Source of the DNA: Parabacteroides distasonis
Lineage (GTDB): Bacteria > Bacteroidota > Bacteroidia > Bacteroidales > Tannerellaceae
Assembly (NCBI GenBank): GCA_015060925.1
Contig: SUXM01000007.1
Location: forward strand, 49,931 to 113,930
Direction of reading: 5' to 3'
DNA: 64,000 nt
The first letter of the stretch is position 1, and each line of letters begins with the position of its first letter. The notes under the pieces were generated by a model that saw only the letters and a program-made list of their open reading frames with translations, had not been told where the DNA came from and ran no database searches. The translations under genes and the position numbers were made by a program. Of the stretch, positions 9,083-17,895 are shown in pieces.

Positions 9083-11545
9083 ATGAATATATCTTACAAC
9101 TGGCTGAAAGATTATCTTGATTTTGATTTGCAGCCTGATGAAGTAGCCGCAGCGCTTACCTCAATCGGTTTGGAAACCGGTGGTGTAGAAGAAGTTCAAA
9201 CAATCAAAGGTGGATTGGAAGGACTTGTGATTGGTGAAGTCTTGACCTGTGTAGAACACCCAAACTCTGACCATTTGCATATTACGACGGTCAATGTAGG
9301 AGGAGCGGAACCTTTGCAGATTGTGTGTGGTGCTCCGAATGTGGCTGCCGGACAGAAGGTGGTTGTGGCGGTGAACGGAACTAAATTGTATGACGGTGAT
9401 GAGTGCTTTACAATTAAGCGTTCAAAGATTCGTGGCGTGGAATCAAACGGTATGATTTGCGCAGAGGATGAGATCGGTATCGGTACAGACCATGCCGGTA
9501 TTATCGTATTGCCTGCGGATGCAGCTGTAGGTACTCCGGCCAAAGAATATTATAATGTAAAGAGCGATTACGTGTTGGAGGTGGATATTACCCCGAACCG
9601 TGTGGATGCTACTTCTCATTTCGGTGTGGCTCGTGACTTGGCTGCTTATCTGAAACAAAACGGCCAGCAGGTGGCTTTGAAACGTCCGGCTGTGGATGCA
9701 TTCAAGGTGGAAGATGAAACTCCGGCTATCGAAGTGGTGGTTGAAAACCAAGAGGCTTGTTTGCGTTATAGCGGTATTACCATTAAGAATGTAACCGTAA
9801 AGGAAAGTCCGGAATGGTTGCAGAACCGTTTGAAAGTGATAGGTTTGCGTCCTATTAATAATGTAGTGGACGTAACAAACTATATTTTGCATGGTGTCGG
9901 ACAGCCTTTGCATGCGTTCGATGCGGATAAGGTGAAGGGCAACAAGGTAGTGGTTCGTTCTGCGGTTGAAGGTTCTAAGTTTGTAACCTTGGATGGTGTG
10001 GAACGTACATTGACGGCTCGTGACTTGATGATTTGCAATGCCGAAGAACCGATGTGTATTGCTGGTGTGTTCGGAGGCTTGGATTCGGGTGTGACAGAAC
10101 AGACTCAAAATGTATTTTTGGAATCGGCTACTTTCCATCCGACTTGGATTCGTAAGACTGCCCGTCGTTTTGCGTTGAATACAGATGCCTCTTTCCGTTT
10201 TGAACGTGGTTTGGATGCAAACCAAACAATGGATGTAATGAAGTATGCAGCTTTATTAATTCAGGAAGTGGCAGGTGGAACAATTACTGGAGCAGTTCAG
10301 GATGTTTATCCTTCTCCGGTTGCACCTTACCGTGTAGAGTTGGCTTATAGCAAGGTAAACTCATTAATCGGTAAAGAAATCCCGGCAGAAACCGTTAAGA
10401 GCATTTTGGCAAGTTTGGAAATGCAGATTGTTTCAGAGACAGTTGAGGGATTGGTAATAGATGTGCCGGTTTACCGTATTGATGTACAGCGTGATGTCGA
10501 TGTGATAGAAGATATTTTGCGTATCTATGGATATAACAACGTAGAGTTTAGTGACAGTGTCAAGTCAAATTTGAGTTATCAGACGCCGACTGACCGTAGC
10601 TACAAGTTGCAGAATTTGATTTCTGAACAGCTTTGTGGTTGTGGATTCAATGAAATATTGAACAACTCTTTAACTCGTTCGGCTTATTATGATGCGTTGG
10701 AAACATATCCAGGTTCTCATTGTGTAATGTTGATGAATCCGTTGAGTGCTGATTTGAACTGTATGCGTCAGAGCTTGTTGTTTGGTGGTTTGGAAAGTAT
10801 CGAACATAATGCGAAACGTAAGAATGGTAACATCCGTTTCTTCGAATTTGGTAACTGTTATGATTATACTGCTGAAAACAAGAAAGAGGATGAAACATTG
10901 GCTCAATTTGCCGAAGATTATCGTTTGGCTTTGTGGGTGACAGGTAATCGAGTTGAAAACAGTTGGGCGCATCCGAATGAAAAGTCTACTGTTTATGAAC
11001 TGAAGGCATACGTGGAAAATATCTTGGTTCGTTTGGGCGTAAACTTGCAGAATGTGATCTTTGGAAATTTGACCAACGATATTTATGCGGCAGGTTTAAG
11101 TATCACGACTCGTGCTGGTCGCCAGTTAGGTACATTGGGTATCGTTAGCCCGAAAATCTGTAAGGCAATGGATATTGATACAGAAGTGTACTATGCAGAG
11201 TTGTCATGGACATTGTTGATGAAGGAAACCAAGAAGAGCAAAGTAACCTTTACAGAGATATCTAAGTTCCCGGCTGTTAAACGTGATTTGGCATTGCTGT
11301 TGGACAAGAATGTAAAGTTTGCAGACGTGAAAAAGATTGCTAATGAGAGCGAACGTAAGCTGTTGAAAGAGGTCACTTTGTTTGACGTTTATGAAGGTAA
11401 GAATTTGCCGGCAGGTAAGAAATCGTATGCTGTCAGCTTCTTCTTGCAGGATGAAGGAAAGACTTTGAATGATAAGCAGATTGATGCAATCATGAAGAAG
11501 ATCCAGACTAACTTAGAACAGAAGTTGGGTGCGCAGTTGAGATAA
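9083..11545 (+). CDS. pheT: phenylalanine-tRNA ligase beta subunit
   Basis: The 820-residue protein has the complete bacterial PheT layout. An N-terminal region (MNISYNWLKDYLDFDLQPDE) is followed by an OB-fold tRNA-binding domain at about 40-150 (HPNSDHLHITTVNVGG, IVCGAPNVAAGQKVVVA), the B3/4 editing domain with PINNVVDVTNYILH near 275, and the B5 domain. The catalytic-like core and a C-terminal anticodon-binding FDX-ACB domain (SKFPAVKRDLALLLD onward) complete it. It forms the alpha2beta2 enzyme with PheS, which is not in this window, so the subunits are encoded apart. Length is normal. It is followed after 40 bp by yebC on the same strand. Confidence 0.97.
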   Translation: MNISYNWLKDYLDFDLQPDEVAAALTSIGLETGGVEEVQTIKGGLEGLVIGEVLTCVEHPNSDHLHITTVNVGGAEPLQIVCGAPNVAAGQKVVVAVNGTKLYDGDECFTIKRSKIRGVESNGMICAEDEIGIGTDHAGIIVLPADAAVGTPAKEYYNVKSDYVLEVDITPNRVDATSHFGVARDLAAYLKQNGQQVALKRPAVDAFKVEDETPAIEVVVENQEACLRYSGITIKNVTVKESPEWLQNRLKVIGLRPINNVVDVTNYILHGVGQPLHAFDADKVKGNKVVVRSAVEGSKFVTLDGVERTLTARDLMICNAEEPMCIAGVFGGLDSGVTEQTQNVFLESATFHPTWIRKTARRFALNTDASFRFERGLDANQTMDVMKYAALLIQEVAGGTITGAVQDVYPSPVAPYRVELAYSKVNSLIGKEIPAETVKSILASLEMQIVSETVEGLVIDVPVYRIDVQRDVDVIEDILRIYGYNNVEFSDSVKSNLSYQTPTDRSYKLQNLISEQLCGCGFNEILNNSLTRSAYYDALETYPGSHCVMLMNPLSADLNCMRQSLLFGGLESIEHNAKRKNGNIRFFEFGNCYDYTAENKKEDETLAQFAEDYRLALWVTGNRVENSWAHPNEKSTVYELKAYVENILVRLGVNLQNVIFGNLTNDIYAAGLSITTRAGRQLGTLGIVSPKICKAMDIDTEVYYAELSWTLLMKETKKSKVTFTEISKFPAVKRDLALLLDKNVKFADVKKIANESERKLLKEVTLFDVYEGKNLPAGKKSYAVSFFLQDEGKTLNDKQIDAIMKKIQTNLEQKLGAQLR

Positions 11546-11585
11546 TAAAGAGTAATAATCATTCAAATAATAATAGTTATAAATC

Positions 11586-12317
11586 ATGGGAAGAGCGTTT
11601 GAGTTTCGCAAAGCGAGAAAGTTTAAGCGTTGGGGCAATATGGCTCGTGTGTTCACTAAATTGGGTAAGGAAATTACAATTGCAGCTAAACAAGGTGGAC
11701 CGGAACCGGAAAACAACCCGCGTTTGCGTGTATTGATGCAGACTGCTAAGAAAGAAAACATGCCGAAGGATAACGTTGAACGCGCTATCAAACGTGCAGT
11801 TTCTAAAGATTTTACAGATTATAAGGAAATGAACTACGAAGGATATGGTCCTTTCGGTATCGCTATCTTCGTTGAAACAGCAACAGATAACACTACTCGT
11901 ACGGTAGCTAATGTTCGTAGCTATTTCAATAAATGTGGCGGTTCTTTAGGAACTTCCGGTAGCCTTGAGTTTTTGTTTGAACATAAATGTGTATTCCATA
12001 TTGCAAAGAAAGAGGGTATGTCTTTGGAAGATTTGGAATTGGAATTGATTGACTACGGTGTGGATGAAGTAGAGGAAGACGAAGAAGAAGTAGTACTTTA
12101 TGGTGAGTTTGCCCAAAACTCAGCTATCCAGAAATATTTGGAAGAAAACGGTTATGAAATCACAAGTAGTGAGTTTGTCCGTATCCCGAATGACTTGAAG
12201 GAAGTGACTGCCGAACAGCGTGAAGCAATCGAAAAGTTGATCGAAAAGTTGGAAGAGGACGAAGATGTTCAGAACGTGTTCCATAATATGAAGGAAGACG
12301 AAGAAGGAGAAGAATAA
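11586..12317 (+). CDS. yebC: YebC/PmpR-family protein
   Basis: The 243-residue protein is a standard YebC family member: MGRAFEFRKARKFKRWGNMA at the N-terminus, then PENNPRLRVLMQTAKKENMPKDNVERAIKRA, then the acidic C-terminal domain ending in EDEEGEE. Some members act as transcriptional regulators; more recent work on the family points to ribosome-associated relief of stalling at difficult sequences. Which applies here cannot be told from sequence. It sits 40 bp downstream of pheT, probably in the same transcript, and is followed by a strong terminator. Confidence 0.93.
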   Translation: MGRAFEFRKARKFKRWGNMARVFTKLGKEITIAAKQGGPEPENNPRLRVLMQTAKKENMPKDNVERAIKRAVSKDFTDYKEMNYEGYGPFGIAIFVETATDNTTRTVANVRSYFNKCGGSLGTSGSLEFLFEHKCVFHIAKKEGMSLEDLELELIDYGVDEVEEDEEEVVLYGEFAQNSAIQKYLEENGYEITSSEFVRIPNDLKEVTAEQREAIEKLIEKLEEDEDVQNVFHNMKEDEEGEE

Positions 12318-12333
12318 TTCGTGGGATGATAAA

Positions 12334-12376
12334 AAAAAGGAGGTTCTCAAACACTAATATTGAGAACCTCCTTTTT
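12334..12376. terminator. bidirectional terminator between yebC and a lipoprotein gene
   Basis: A 17-bp perfect inverted repeat (arms 12334-12350 and 12360-12376) includes GGAGGTTCTCAA, with A-run and T-run flanks on both sides. It lies between convergent genes. Confidence 0.9.
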
Positions 12377-12393
12377 GTTGTATGGGGTGAGCT

Positions 12394-12720
12394 TTATTTT
12401 AATGCCTCATCGAATTTCTTTTTCAAGTTTAGAGCTCCTCTCTTAAGTTGAAGAGTAGCATAAGTTGCTTTTAACTTGGTGATTTCAACCATGTCATCAG
12501 TAGTTAACTCTTCGCTAAACTTATTGTAACGAGTATCTGCCAATTCTTTAAAAGTCTTGTCTGCCTTTTCCCAATCTTCAGCCGAATATTCTTCGCAATC
12601 TTCAGCTACGCTTTCTACAAACTTAGTAAAATCTTTTACATATGATTCTTTGGAATCACAGCTACTTAGGGCAAATATGGCAAAAATAGCCACAGCCATC
12701 ATCATTAATTTAGTCTTCAT
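12394..12720 (-). CDS. small lipoprotein, uncharacterised
   Basis: A 108-residue lipoprotein: the signal peptide ends at ALSSC (Cys20). The mature part is almost entirely charged helix, with an acidic first half (VAEDCEEYSAEDWEKADKTF) and a basic end (LKRGALNLKKKFDEALK). It looks like the small helical Bacteroidales lipoproteins listed as DUF6565, though I cannot confirm this. It would sit in the periplasm, anchored to a membrane. Its promoter faces away from the GH92 gene. No function is known. Confidence 0.8.
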   Translation of the reverse strand: MKTKLMMMAVAIFAIFALSSCDSKESYVKDFTKFVESVAEDCEEYSAEDWEKADKTFKELADTRYNKFSEELTTDDMVEITKLKATYATLQLKRGALNLKKKFDEALK

Positions 12721-12751
12721 TATTCTTTTCTGTTTTAAAATTAAGTCTCTG

Positions 12752-12759
12752 CAAATGTA
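12752..12759 (-). promoter_or_regulatory. -7 promoter element for the small lipoprotein
   Basis: On the minus strand TACATTTG matches TAnnTTTG, 31 bp upstream of the ATG. Confidence 0.55.
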
Positions 12760-12803
12760 TAAAATAAAACCTAAATGTATTTTATTTTTTTAAATGGATA
12801 CAC

Positions 12804-12811
12804 TATCTTTG
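12804..12811 (+). promoter_or_regulatory. -7 promoter element for the GH92 gene
   Basis: TATCTTTG matches TAnnTTTG, 42 bp before the GH92 start codon. It lies about 45 bp from the divergent lipoprotein promoter. Confidence 0.55.
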
Positions 12812-12853
12812 TTTTACTTAATTGGTTAATCATAAATATAAGTAGCATATAAC

Positions 12854-15118
12854 ATGAGAAGGTGTGGATTTCTATTACTATTGTTGGGTATTATCTTTTT
12901 TTCTTGTAAACAAGAACAACGGAAAGTTTATAATCATTATGTAAATAAGTTTATTGGAACAGGTGGAAATGGTTGTGTATCACCTGTTGCTTCTCTTCCT
13001 TTTGGTATGGTGCAAATAGGAGCTGATACCCATAATGGAAGTACAGGATATCGATATAAACACACTGAGATTATAGGTTTTAGTCATGTTCATAAGAGTG
13101 GGGCAGGTTGTGGCGATTTTCTCGATATTTTGTTTTTGCCTTTACCTGCCAATATGAATACAGATAGTATAACGACTTTGTGTACGCAAGATAATTTCTC
13201 GCCTTTTTCTCATGAGAAAGAACATGCTGAACCTGGTTATTATTCTGTGGATTTGTATAATGGAGATTTGAATGTTGAACTAACTGCCTCTTTGCGTTGT
13301 GGTATCCAGCGTTATACGTACAATACTGAAGGAAAGATGCCTCTTATTGTTGATTTAGAACATGGTGCAAAGGGTGCTTGTACGATTCTACCGGAACATA
13401 ATGTAGATACAGTCTATGATGCTACAATTGAAAAGGTTGATGATTACACGATTCGTGGTTATCGTCTGACGAATGGTTTTGCTCCGGAACAACATGTCTA
13501 TTTTTATACGACCTTTTCCTCTCCGATAAAAGACTGTTCTTTTTATTTGAATAATGAACGGGTAGAGGATGTCTCTTTAATAAAAGGACGTAATGTGAAA
13601 ATGATTCTAACTTTTGAATCCAAGAATAAGGAATTAGTTGTAAAAACCGGTATTTCGCCCGTTGATATGGAAGGTGCTCATAAAAATCTTTTGTCTGAAG
13701 TGGAGGAGAAAAGTTTTGCGCAATTAAAAGAAGAGGCTTTTAATCAATGGAATGTTGTTTTAGGACAAGTAGAAATTGAAACAAAAGATGAGCAAAAGAA
13801 AGAGTTGTTTTATTCCTGTTTGCATAATGTAATGATGTATCCTGTTTTGTATTCAGATATTGATAATCGTTTTCGAGGACCGGATCGACAGATTCATCAA
13901 ACAGACGGATTTCCTTATTATGGTGGCGTCGTTGGTTTATGGGATACTTTCAGAGCCGCTTGCCCCTTAATTGCAGTATTACATCCAAATGTTATACGTG
14001 ATTACATTAAGACCGCTTTAGAATTCTATAAATATGAAGGTCAATTGCCTATTTGGCCTTTAGCTGGAGTTGAAACCTATCAGATGATAGGTCTTCATTC
14101 TATGCCGATGATTACCAATGGTTATATGAATGGGATAAAGGATTTTGATATAGCATTTGCTATGAAAGCAATGGTGGAATCTGCTAATACGGATACGTGT
14201 GGTTATTCTATGGGGTATTTTGTAGGATTAAAGAATTATAAAAAATATGGTTATGTCCCATGTGATTTGGAAATGGAATCAGTAGCCCGTACTTTAGAGT
14301 ATGCCTTTGATGATAGAGCTATAGCGCAATTTGCTTCATTGACCAATTATCCGGATATTCAAAAAGAGTTTTTTGAACGTTCATTGAATTATAGGAACGT
14401 AATAGATAAAGATTGTTTATTTGCCAGAGGACGAAAAAGTGATGGATCTTGGAGAGAACCGTTTGATCCATTACGTTCAGAACATCGTAAAGATGATTAT
14501 TGTGAAGGAAATGCTTGGCAATGGACATTCTTTGTCCCTCATGATGTAAATGGATTAGCTGATTGGATGGGTGGAAAAGAGGTCTTGGCTGCTCGGTTAG
14601 ATTCGTTGTTTACGATGAATTCTTCATTGTCAGGAAAAGAGGTTTCAGGAGATATTTCGGGATTGATTGGGCAATATGCACATGGTAATGAGCCAGGACA
14701 TCATACGATTTATATGTATAATAAGCTAGGGCAAACAGGTAAGACTCAAAAGTATGTTAATCAAGTTTTAACAAGTTTGTATGATAATACTCCTAAAGGA
14801 ATTTGTGGAAATGAAGATACCGGTCAGATGAGTGCCTGGTATATTTTTAGTTCATTAGGTTTTTATCCGATGGATCCTGTATCAGGTAGATATGAGTTAG
14901 GAGCTCCTTTGTTTGATAAAGCGACGATTAATCTTCCTTCCGGAAAAGAGTTTGTAATTGTTGCTGAAAATTTATCTGATAAAAATATCTATGTAGAACA
15001 GGTGTGGTTGAATGATATGCTATTGGATCGGACTTACATTACTTTCGAAGAAGTATTGAATGGAGGAGTCTTAAGATTTAAGATGACGGATAAAGATATT
15101 GTTTCAGTTAATGGATAA
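12854..15118 (+). CDS. glycoside hydrolase family 92 alpha-mannosidase (lipoprotein)
   Basis: The 754-residue protein has a lipoprotein signal (IIFFSC, Cys18) and then the GH92 hallmark YVNKFIGTGGNGCVSPVASLPFGMVQ. Later motifs are GFSHVHKSGAGCGDFLDILFLP and GNEDTGQMSAWYIFSSLGFYP, in which Glu654 is the likely general acid. GH92 enzymes are calcium-dependent exo-alpha-mannosidases acting on N-glycan or fungal mannan linkages, with inversion at the anomeric carbon. The linkage preference cannot be read here. There is no adjacent SusC/SusD pair, so it is an orphan glycan enzyme, probably acting in the periplasm. Confidence 0.93.
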   Translation: MRRCGFLLLLLGIIFFSCKQEQRKVYNHYVNKFIGTGGNGCVSPVASLPFGMVQIGADTHNGSTGYRYKHTEIIGFSHVHKSGAGCGDFLDILFLPLPANMNTDSITTLCTQDNFSPFSHEKEHAEPGYYSVDLYNGDLNVELTASLRCGIQRYTYNTEGKMPLIVDLEHGAKGACTILPEHNVDTVYDATIEKVDDYTIRGYRLTNGFAPEQHVYFYTTFSSPIKDCSFYLNNERVEDVSLIKGRNVKMILTFESKNKELVVKTGISPVDMEGAHKNLLSEVEEKSFAQLKEEAFNQWNVVLGQVEIETKDEQKKELFYSCLHNVMMYPVLYSDIDNRFRGPDRQIHQTDGFPYYGGVVGLWDTFRAACPLIAVLHPNVIRDYIKTALEFYKYEGQLPIWPLAGVETYQMIGLHSMPMITNGYMNGIKDFDIAFAMKAMVESANTDTCGYSMGYFVGLKNYKKYGYVPCDLEMESVARTLEYAFDDRAIAQFASLTNYPDIQKEFFERSLNYRNVIDKDCLFARGRKSDGSWREPFDPLRSEHRKDDYCEGNAWQWTFFVPHDVNGLADWMGGKEVLAARLDSLFTMNSSLSGKEVSGDISGLIGQYAHGNEPGHHTIYMYNKLGQTGKTQKYVNQVLTSLYDNTPKGICGNEDTGQMSAWYIFSSLGFYPMDPVSGRYELGAPLFDKATINLPSGKEFVIVAENLSDKNIYVEQVWLNDMLLDRTYITFEEVLNGGVLRFKMTDKDIVSVNG

Positions 15119-15119
15119 A

Positions 15120-15145
15120 AAGAGATTTCTTGAAAGAAATCTCTT
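15120..15145 (-). terminator. hairpin overlapping the DUF4250 stop codon
   Basis: AAGAGATTTC pairs with GAAATCTCTT across a 6-nt loop. On the minus strand the stem is followed by TTTTTATCC, so it most likely terminates the DUF4250 transcript. The stem includes part of that gene's stop codon. The GH92 stop is 2 bp away on the other side. Confidence 0.6.
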
Positions 15146-15320
15146 ACCAAAATTTATTGTTTTCAGGGCTATATTCAAATCCAACTTTTTGGAGTTTTTC
15201 AATTAAAATTGTTTTGTCTAGATTCATCTCTTCACATAGTACGTCAAGTGAAGGATAATAATCACGTAACTTCATGTTGATGAAGCTGTATAACATAAAT
15301 GGATCTTCGGGTATTGTCAT
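15144..15320 (-). CDS. DUF4250 domain small protein
   Basis: A 58-residue reading frame starts at an ATG at 15320: MTIPEDPFMLYSFINMKLRD, then YYPSLDVLCEEMNLDKTILI, ending YSPENNKFW. This matches the small Bacteroidetes/Firmicutes family DUF4250, recognisable by DPxMLYSxxNMKLRDxYxSLDxLCE. No signal peptide or membrane segment is present. Function is unknown; the second half looks like a small helix-turn-helix. A TAnnTTTG promoter lies 27 bp upstream and a hairpin overlaps its stop, so it is a complete single-gene unit. It is too short for ordinary ORF cut-offs. Confidence 0.85.
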   Translation of the reverse strand: MTIPEDPFMLYSFINMKLRDYYPSLDVLCEEMNLDKTILIEKLQKVGFEYSPENNKFW

Positions 15321-15559
15321 GATTTATATTGTTTATTAGAAAGAGGCAAAAGTATAAAGTTTTTCTAAAATCAGCTTAGGGTTTAAGTTTTTATTTATAT
15401 CTTAACTATATCTTGTTTTGGGAATTTCCCCTCGTTTTGGTTGCCAAACCTTATTTTCGGGGGAATACCTAGAGATACGAAAAATAGCTAATTTGCAATA
15501 TTTTGTGTATGAATTAGTTGGATAGTTTTATGGTATTTATTGAATATACCTAGTGTTAT
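15321..15559. other. gene-free stretch with weak palindromes
   Basis: This stretch holds no convincing reading frame apart from the DUF4250 promoter at its left end. Around 15420-15470 there are three GC-rich patches in AT-rich sequence: GGGAATTTCCC (15420-15430), GGTTGCCAAACC (15439-15450) and CGGGGGAATACC. The first two are perfect or near palindromes. I see no other structure. Confidence 0.5.
15347..15354 (-). promoter_or_regulatory. -7 promoter element for the DUF4250 gene
   Basis: On the minus strand TACTTTTG matches TAnnTTTG, 26 bp upstream of the ATG. Confidence 0.6.
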
Positions 15560-15604
15560 AAAAGTAAAGAGGACGTATCCAAGGATACGTCCTCTTTACT
15601 TTTA
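15560..15604 (-). terminator. terminator of mdh
   Basis: A perfect inverted repeat of about 20 bp (AAAGTAAAGAGGACGTATCC and its complement, 2-nt centre) lies 19 bp after the mdh stop codon. It is a strong hairpin. Confidence 0.85.
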
Positions 15605-15622
15605 TATGCTTTGGATTAAGGA

Positions 15623-16564
15623 TTATAAAGCACCTACTTCTTTTAATGCAGCATTCGTTTTATGAACTGCTTCTGCGCTCTTGTCGAATAATTCTTTTTC
15701 TTCAGCAGTCAATTCTAATTCAACGATTTGTTCGATACCATTTTTACCCAAAATAACAGGAACTCCAATGCAAAGATCTGAATGACCATATTCACCTTCC
15801 AAATAAACTGAACATGGAATCATCTTTTTCTGGTTGTGAATGATTGATTCAACAACGTAAGCTCCTGCAGCTCCTGGAGCATACCATGCAGATGTACCTA
15901 ATAATTTAGTTAAAGTAGCACCACCAACCATTGTAGAAGCTACCACTTCTTGTAATTTTTCAGCGCTCATTAAATTGCTTACCGGAATACCTTTGTATGT
16001 GGCCAATCGAGCTAAAGGAATCATTGTTGTGTCACCATGACCACCAATTACCATACCTTCTACTTCATTAGCATTGCATCCTAAAGCTTGAGATAAGAAA
16101 TATTTGAAACGAGAACTATCCAAAGCTCCACCCATACCGATGATGCGGTTTTTTGGTAACCCTAAAGATTTCAATGCTAAATAGGTCATTGTATCCATAG
16201 GATTAGAAATAACTACCAAAATGGCATTTGGAGAATATTTCAAAATGTTTTGAGCTACGCTTTTAACAATACCTGCGTTTACTCCGATTAACTCTTCACG
16301 AGTCATACCCGGTTTACGAGGAATACCAGAAGTGATGACAACTACGTCTGAATTTGCAGTCTTTTCGTAATCATTTGTACATCCTACAATTGTGCTATCA
16401 AAACCAAGCAACTGTGCAGTCTGCATCATATCCATCGCTTTCCCTTCAGAAACACCTTCTTTCACGTCAAGCATTACAACTTCGTCTGCCACTTCATTGA
16501 AGGCAAGAACATTTGCGCAAGTAGCACCTACATTACCGGCACCAACAACTGTTACTTTAGACAT
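15623..16564 (-). CDS. mdh: malate dehydrogenase (LDH-like type)
   Basis: The 313-residue cytoplasmic enzyme interconverts malate and oxaloacetate with NAD. The Rossmann motif VVGAGNVGATCA is at residues 5-16 and Asp34 in VMLDVKEG favours NAD. The substrate arginines lie in GIPRKPGMTREELI, the catalytic Asp/Arg in GGALDSSRF, and the active-site histidine in GGHGDTTM. The sequence is of the LDH-like MDH type found in Bacteroidetes, where it works in the reductive branch from oxaloacetate to succinate during fermentation. It is a single-gene unit with its own -7 box and terminator. Confidence 0.95.
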   Translation of the reverse strand: MSKVTVVGAGNVGATCANVLAFNEVADEVVMLDVKEGVSEGKAMDMMQTAQLLGFDSTIVGCTNDYEKTANSDVVVITSGIPRKPGMTREELIGVNAGIVKSVAQNILKYSPNAILVVISNPMDTMTYLALKSLGLPKNRIIGMGGALDSSRFKYFLSQALGCNANEVEGMVIGGHGDTTMIPLARLATYKGIPVSNLMSAEKLQEVVASTMVGGATLTKLLGTSAWYAPGAAGAYVVESIIHNQKKMIPCSVYLEGEYGHSDLCIGVPVILGKNGIEQIVELELTAEEKELFDKSAEAVHKTNAALKEVGAL

Positions 16565-16626
16565 AATAATAAATTTAGCTGTTATTATTTATATTAATTT
16601 ATTCTTACTTCTACTTTTATGAGTTA

Positions 16627-16634
16627 CAAAGGTA
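16627..16634 (-). promoter_or_regulatory. -7 promoter element for mdh
   Basis: On the minus strand TACCTTTG matches TAnnTTTG, 62 bp upstream of the mdh ATG, giving a leader of about 55 nt. Confidence 0.55.
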
Positions 16635-16710
16635 CAACCTATTATGAAATAAAGAAATATTTCCATATATAAATTGTGCCTTGTTTTATGAAATATTCTA
16701 TCGCCTATTT

Positions 16711-17895
16711 TTATTCTACATATAAAACTAGACCTTTTAAATATTCACCTTCAGGATGATAAATATTCACCGGATGATCTGCCGGTTGTGTTAGTTGATG
16801 CAATATACGAACGCTACGTCCAGATTGGGCGGCAGCACTAAATACTGCCAGGCGAAAGTTCTCTTTACTAACAACCTGTGAACAGGAGAATGTGAATAGG
16901 ATTCCTCCAGGTTTGATCTTTTCAAATGCAATAGCATTGAGTTTGCGATATCCTTGCAGGGCGTTACGTAGTACATTTTTATGCTTAGCGAAAGCCGGAG
17001 GGTCTAATATAATCAGATCGTAATTGCTTCCCATTTTCTCTAAGTATTTGAATGCGTCTTCTGCATATGCTTGATGACGTGGATCTCCGGGAAAATTTAA
17101 CTCTACATTTTTATTTGTCAAGGAGATTGCTTTAGCTGAACTATCGACAGAATGAACGATTTTAGCTCCTCCTCGCATTGCATAAAAAGAGAATCCTCCA
17201 GTATAGCAGAACATGTTCAATACAGAACGATTTTTAGCATAATGTTCTAACAGAGATCGATTTTCTCGTTGGTCGACAAAGAAACCTGTTTTTTGCCCTT
17301 TTTGCCAATCTACACAAAACTTTAATCCATTTTCTAAAGCGATGTCTTCAACTTCGCCTCCTAATAGATAACCATCTTCGCTATCTAAATTAGCTTTGAA
17401 AGGAAGAGTTGTCTCTGATTTATAATAGATATTTTGTAATGATTCTCCAATAACCCTTTTTAGTGCGTTTGCAATTTGATGGCGAGCATAATGCATACCA
17501 ACAGAGTGAGCCTGCATGACAGCTGTATGAGCATATATGTCAATCACTAAACCTGGTAGATTATCTCCTTCTCCATGTATCAATCTGTATGTATTGTTGT
17601 TTGCAACTCCGGCAAGTCCTATGGATTGTCGTATGCTATAAGCTATGCGGATACGTTCTTCCCAAAAAGAGGAATCAATTTTTATCTGTTTAAAAGAGAG
17701 TATGCGTACAGCTATACTTCCAACTTGATAATGTCCAATACCTAAAAAATGTTGGTTTGCTCCATAAACCTCTACGATGTCTCCTTCGTCCGGATTTCCT
17801 TGAATAGATTGAATAGCTCCAGAAAAGACCCATGGGTGGAAACGTAATAATGACTCTTCTTTTTTAGGTTTAAGAAATACTTTACACTCCTTCAT
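16711..17895 (-). CDS. rlmI: 23S rRNA cytosine-C5 methyltransferase, RlmI family
   Basis: The 394-residue protein has an N-terminal PUA domain (LRFHPWVFSGAIQSIQGNPDEGDIVEVY, residues 15-50), a linker domain and a C-terminal class I methyltransferase domain. The latter contains QKTGFFVDQRENR, SVLNMFCYTGGFSFYA and LIILDPPAFAKHK, the last being the D-P-P-A catalytic loop. RlmI methylates C1962 of 23S rRNA in E. coli. The length and domain order fit. Its first 14 bp overlap the end of the upstream exonuclease gene, so the two are translationally close within a three-gene operon. Confidence 0.92.
   Translation of the reverse strand: MKECKVFLKPKKEESLLRFHPWVFSGAIQSIQGNPDEGDIVEVYGANQHFLGIGHYQVGSIAVRILSFKQIKIDSSFWEERIRIAYSIRQSIGLAGVANNNTYRLIHGEGDNLPGLVIDIYAHTAVMQAHSVGMHYARHQIANALKRVIGESLQNIYYKSETTLPFKANLDSEDGYLLGGEVEDIALENGLKFCVDWQKGQKTGFFVDQRENRSLLEHYAKNRSVLNMFCYTGGFSFYAMRGGAKIVHSVDSSAKAISLTNKNVELNFPGDPRHQAYAEDAFKYLEKMGSNYDLIILDPPAFAKHKNVLRNALQGYRKLNAIAFEKIKPGGILFTFSCSQVVSKENFRLAVFSAAAQSGRSVRILHQLTQPADHPVNIYHPEGEYLKGLVLYVE

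Noticed and set aside
9443..10225. Long minus-strand reading frame (260 codons) inside pheT
   Set aside because: It lies wholly antisense to a well-conserved gene, has low-complexity His/Thr/Arg-rich translation, and no promoter; it is a shadow frame.
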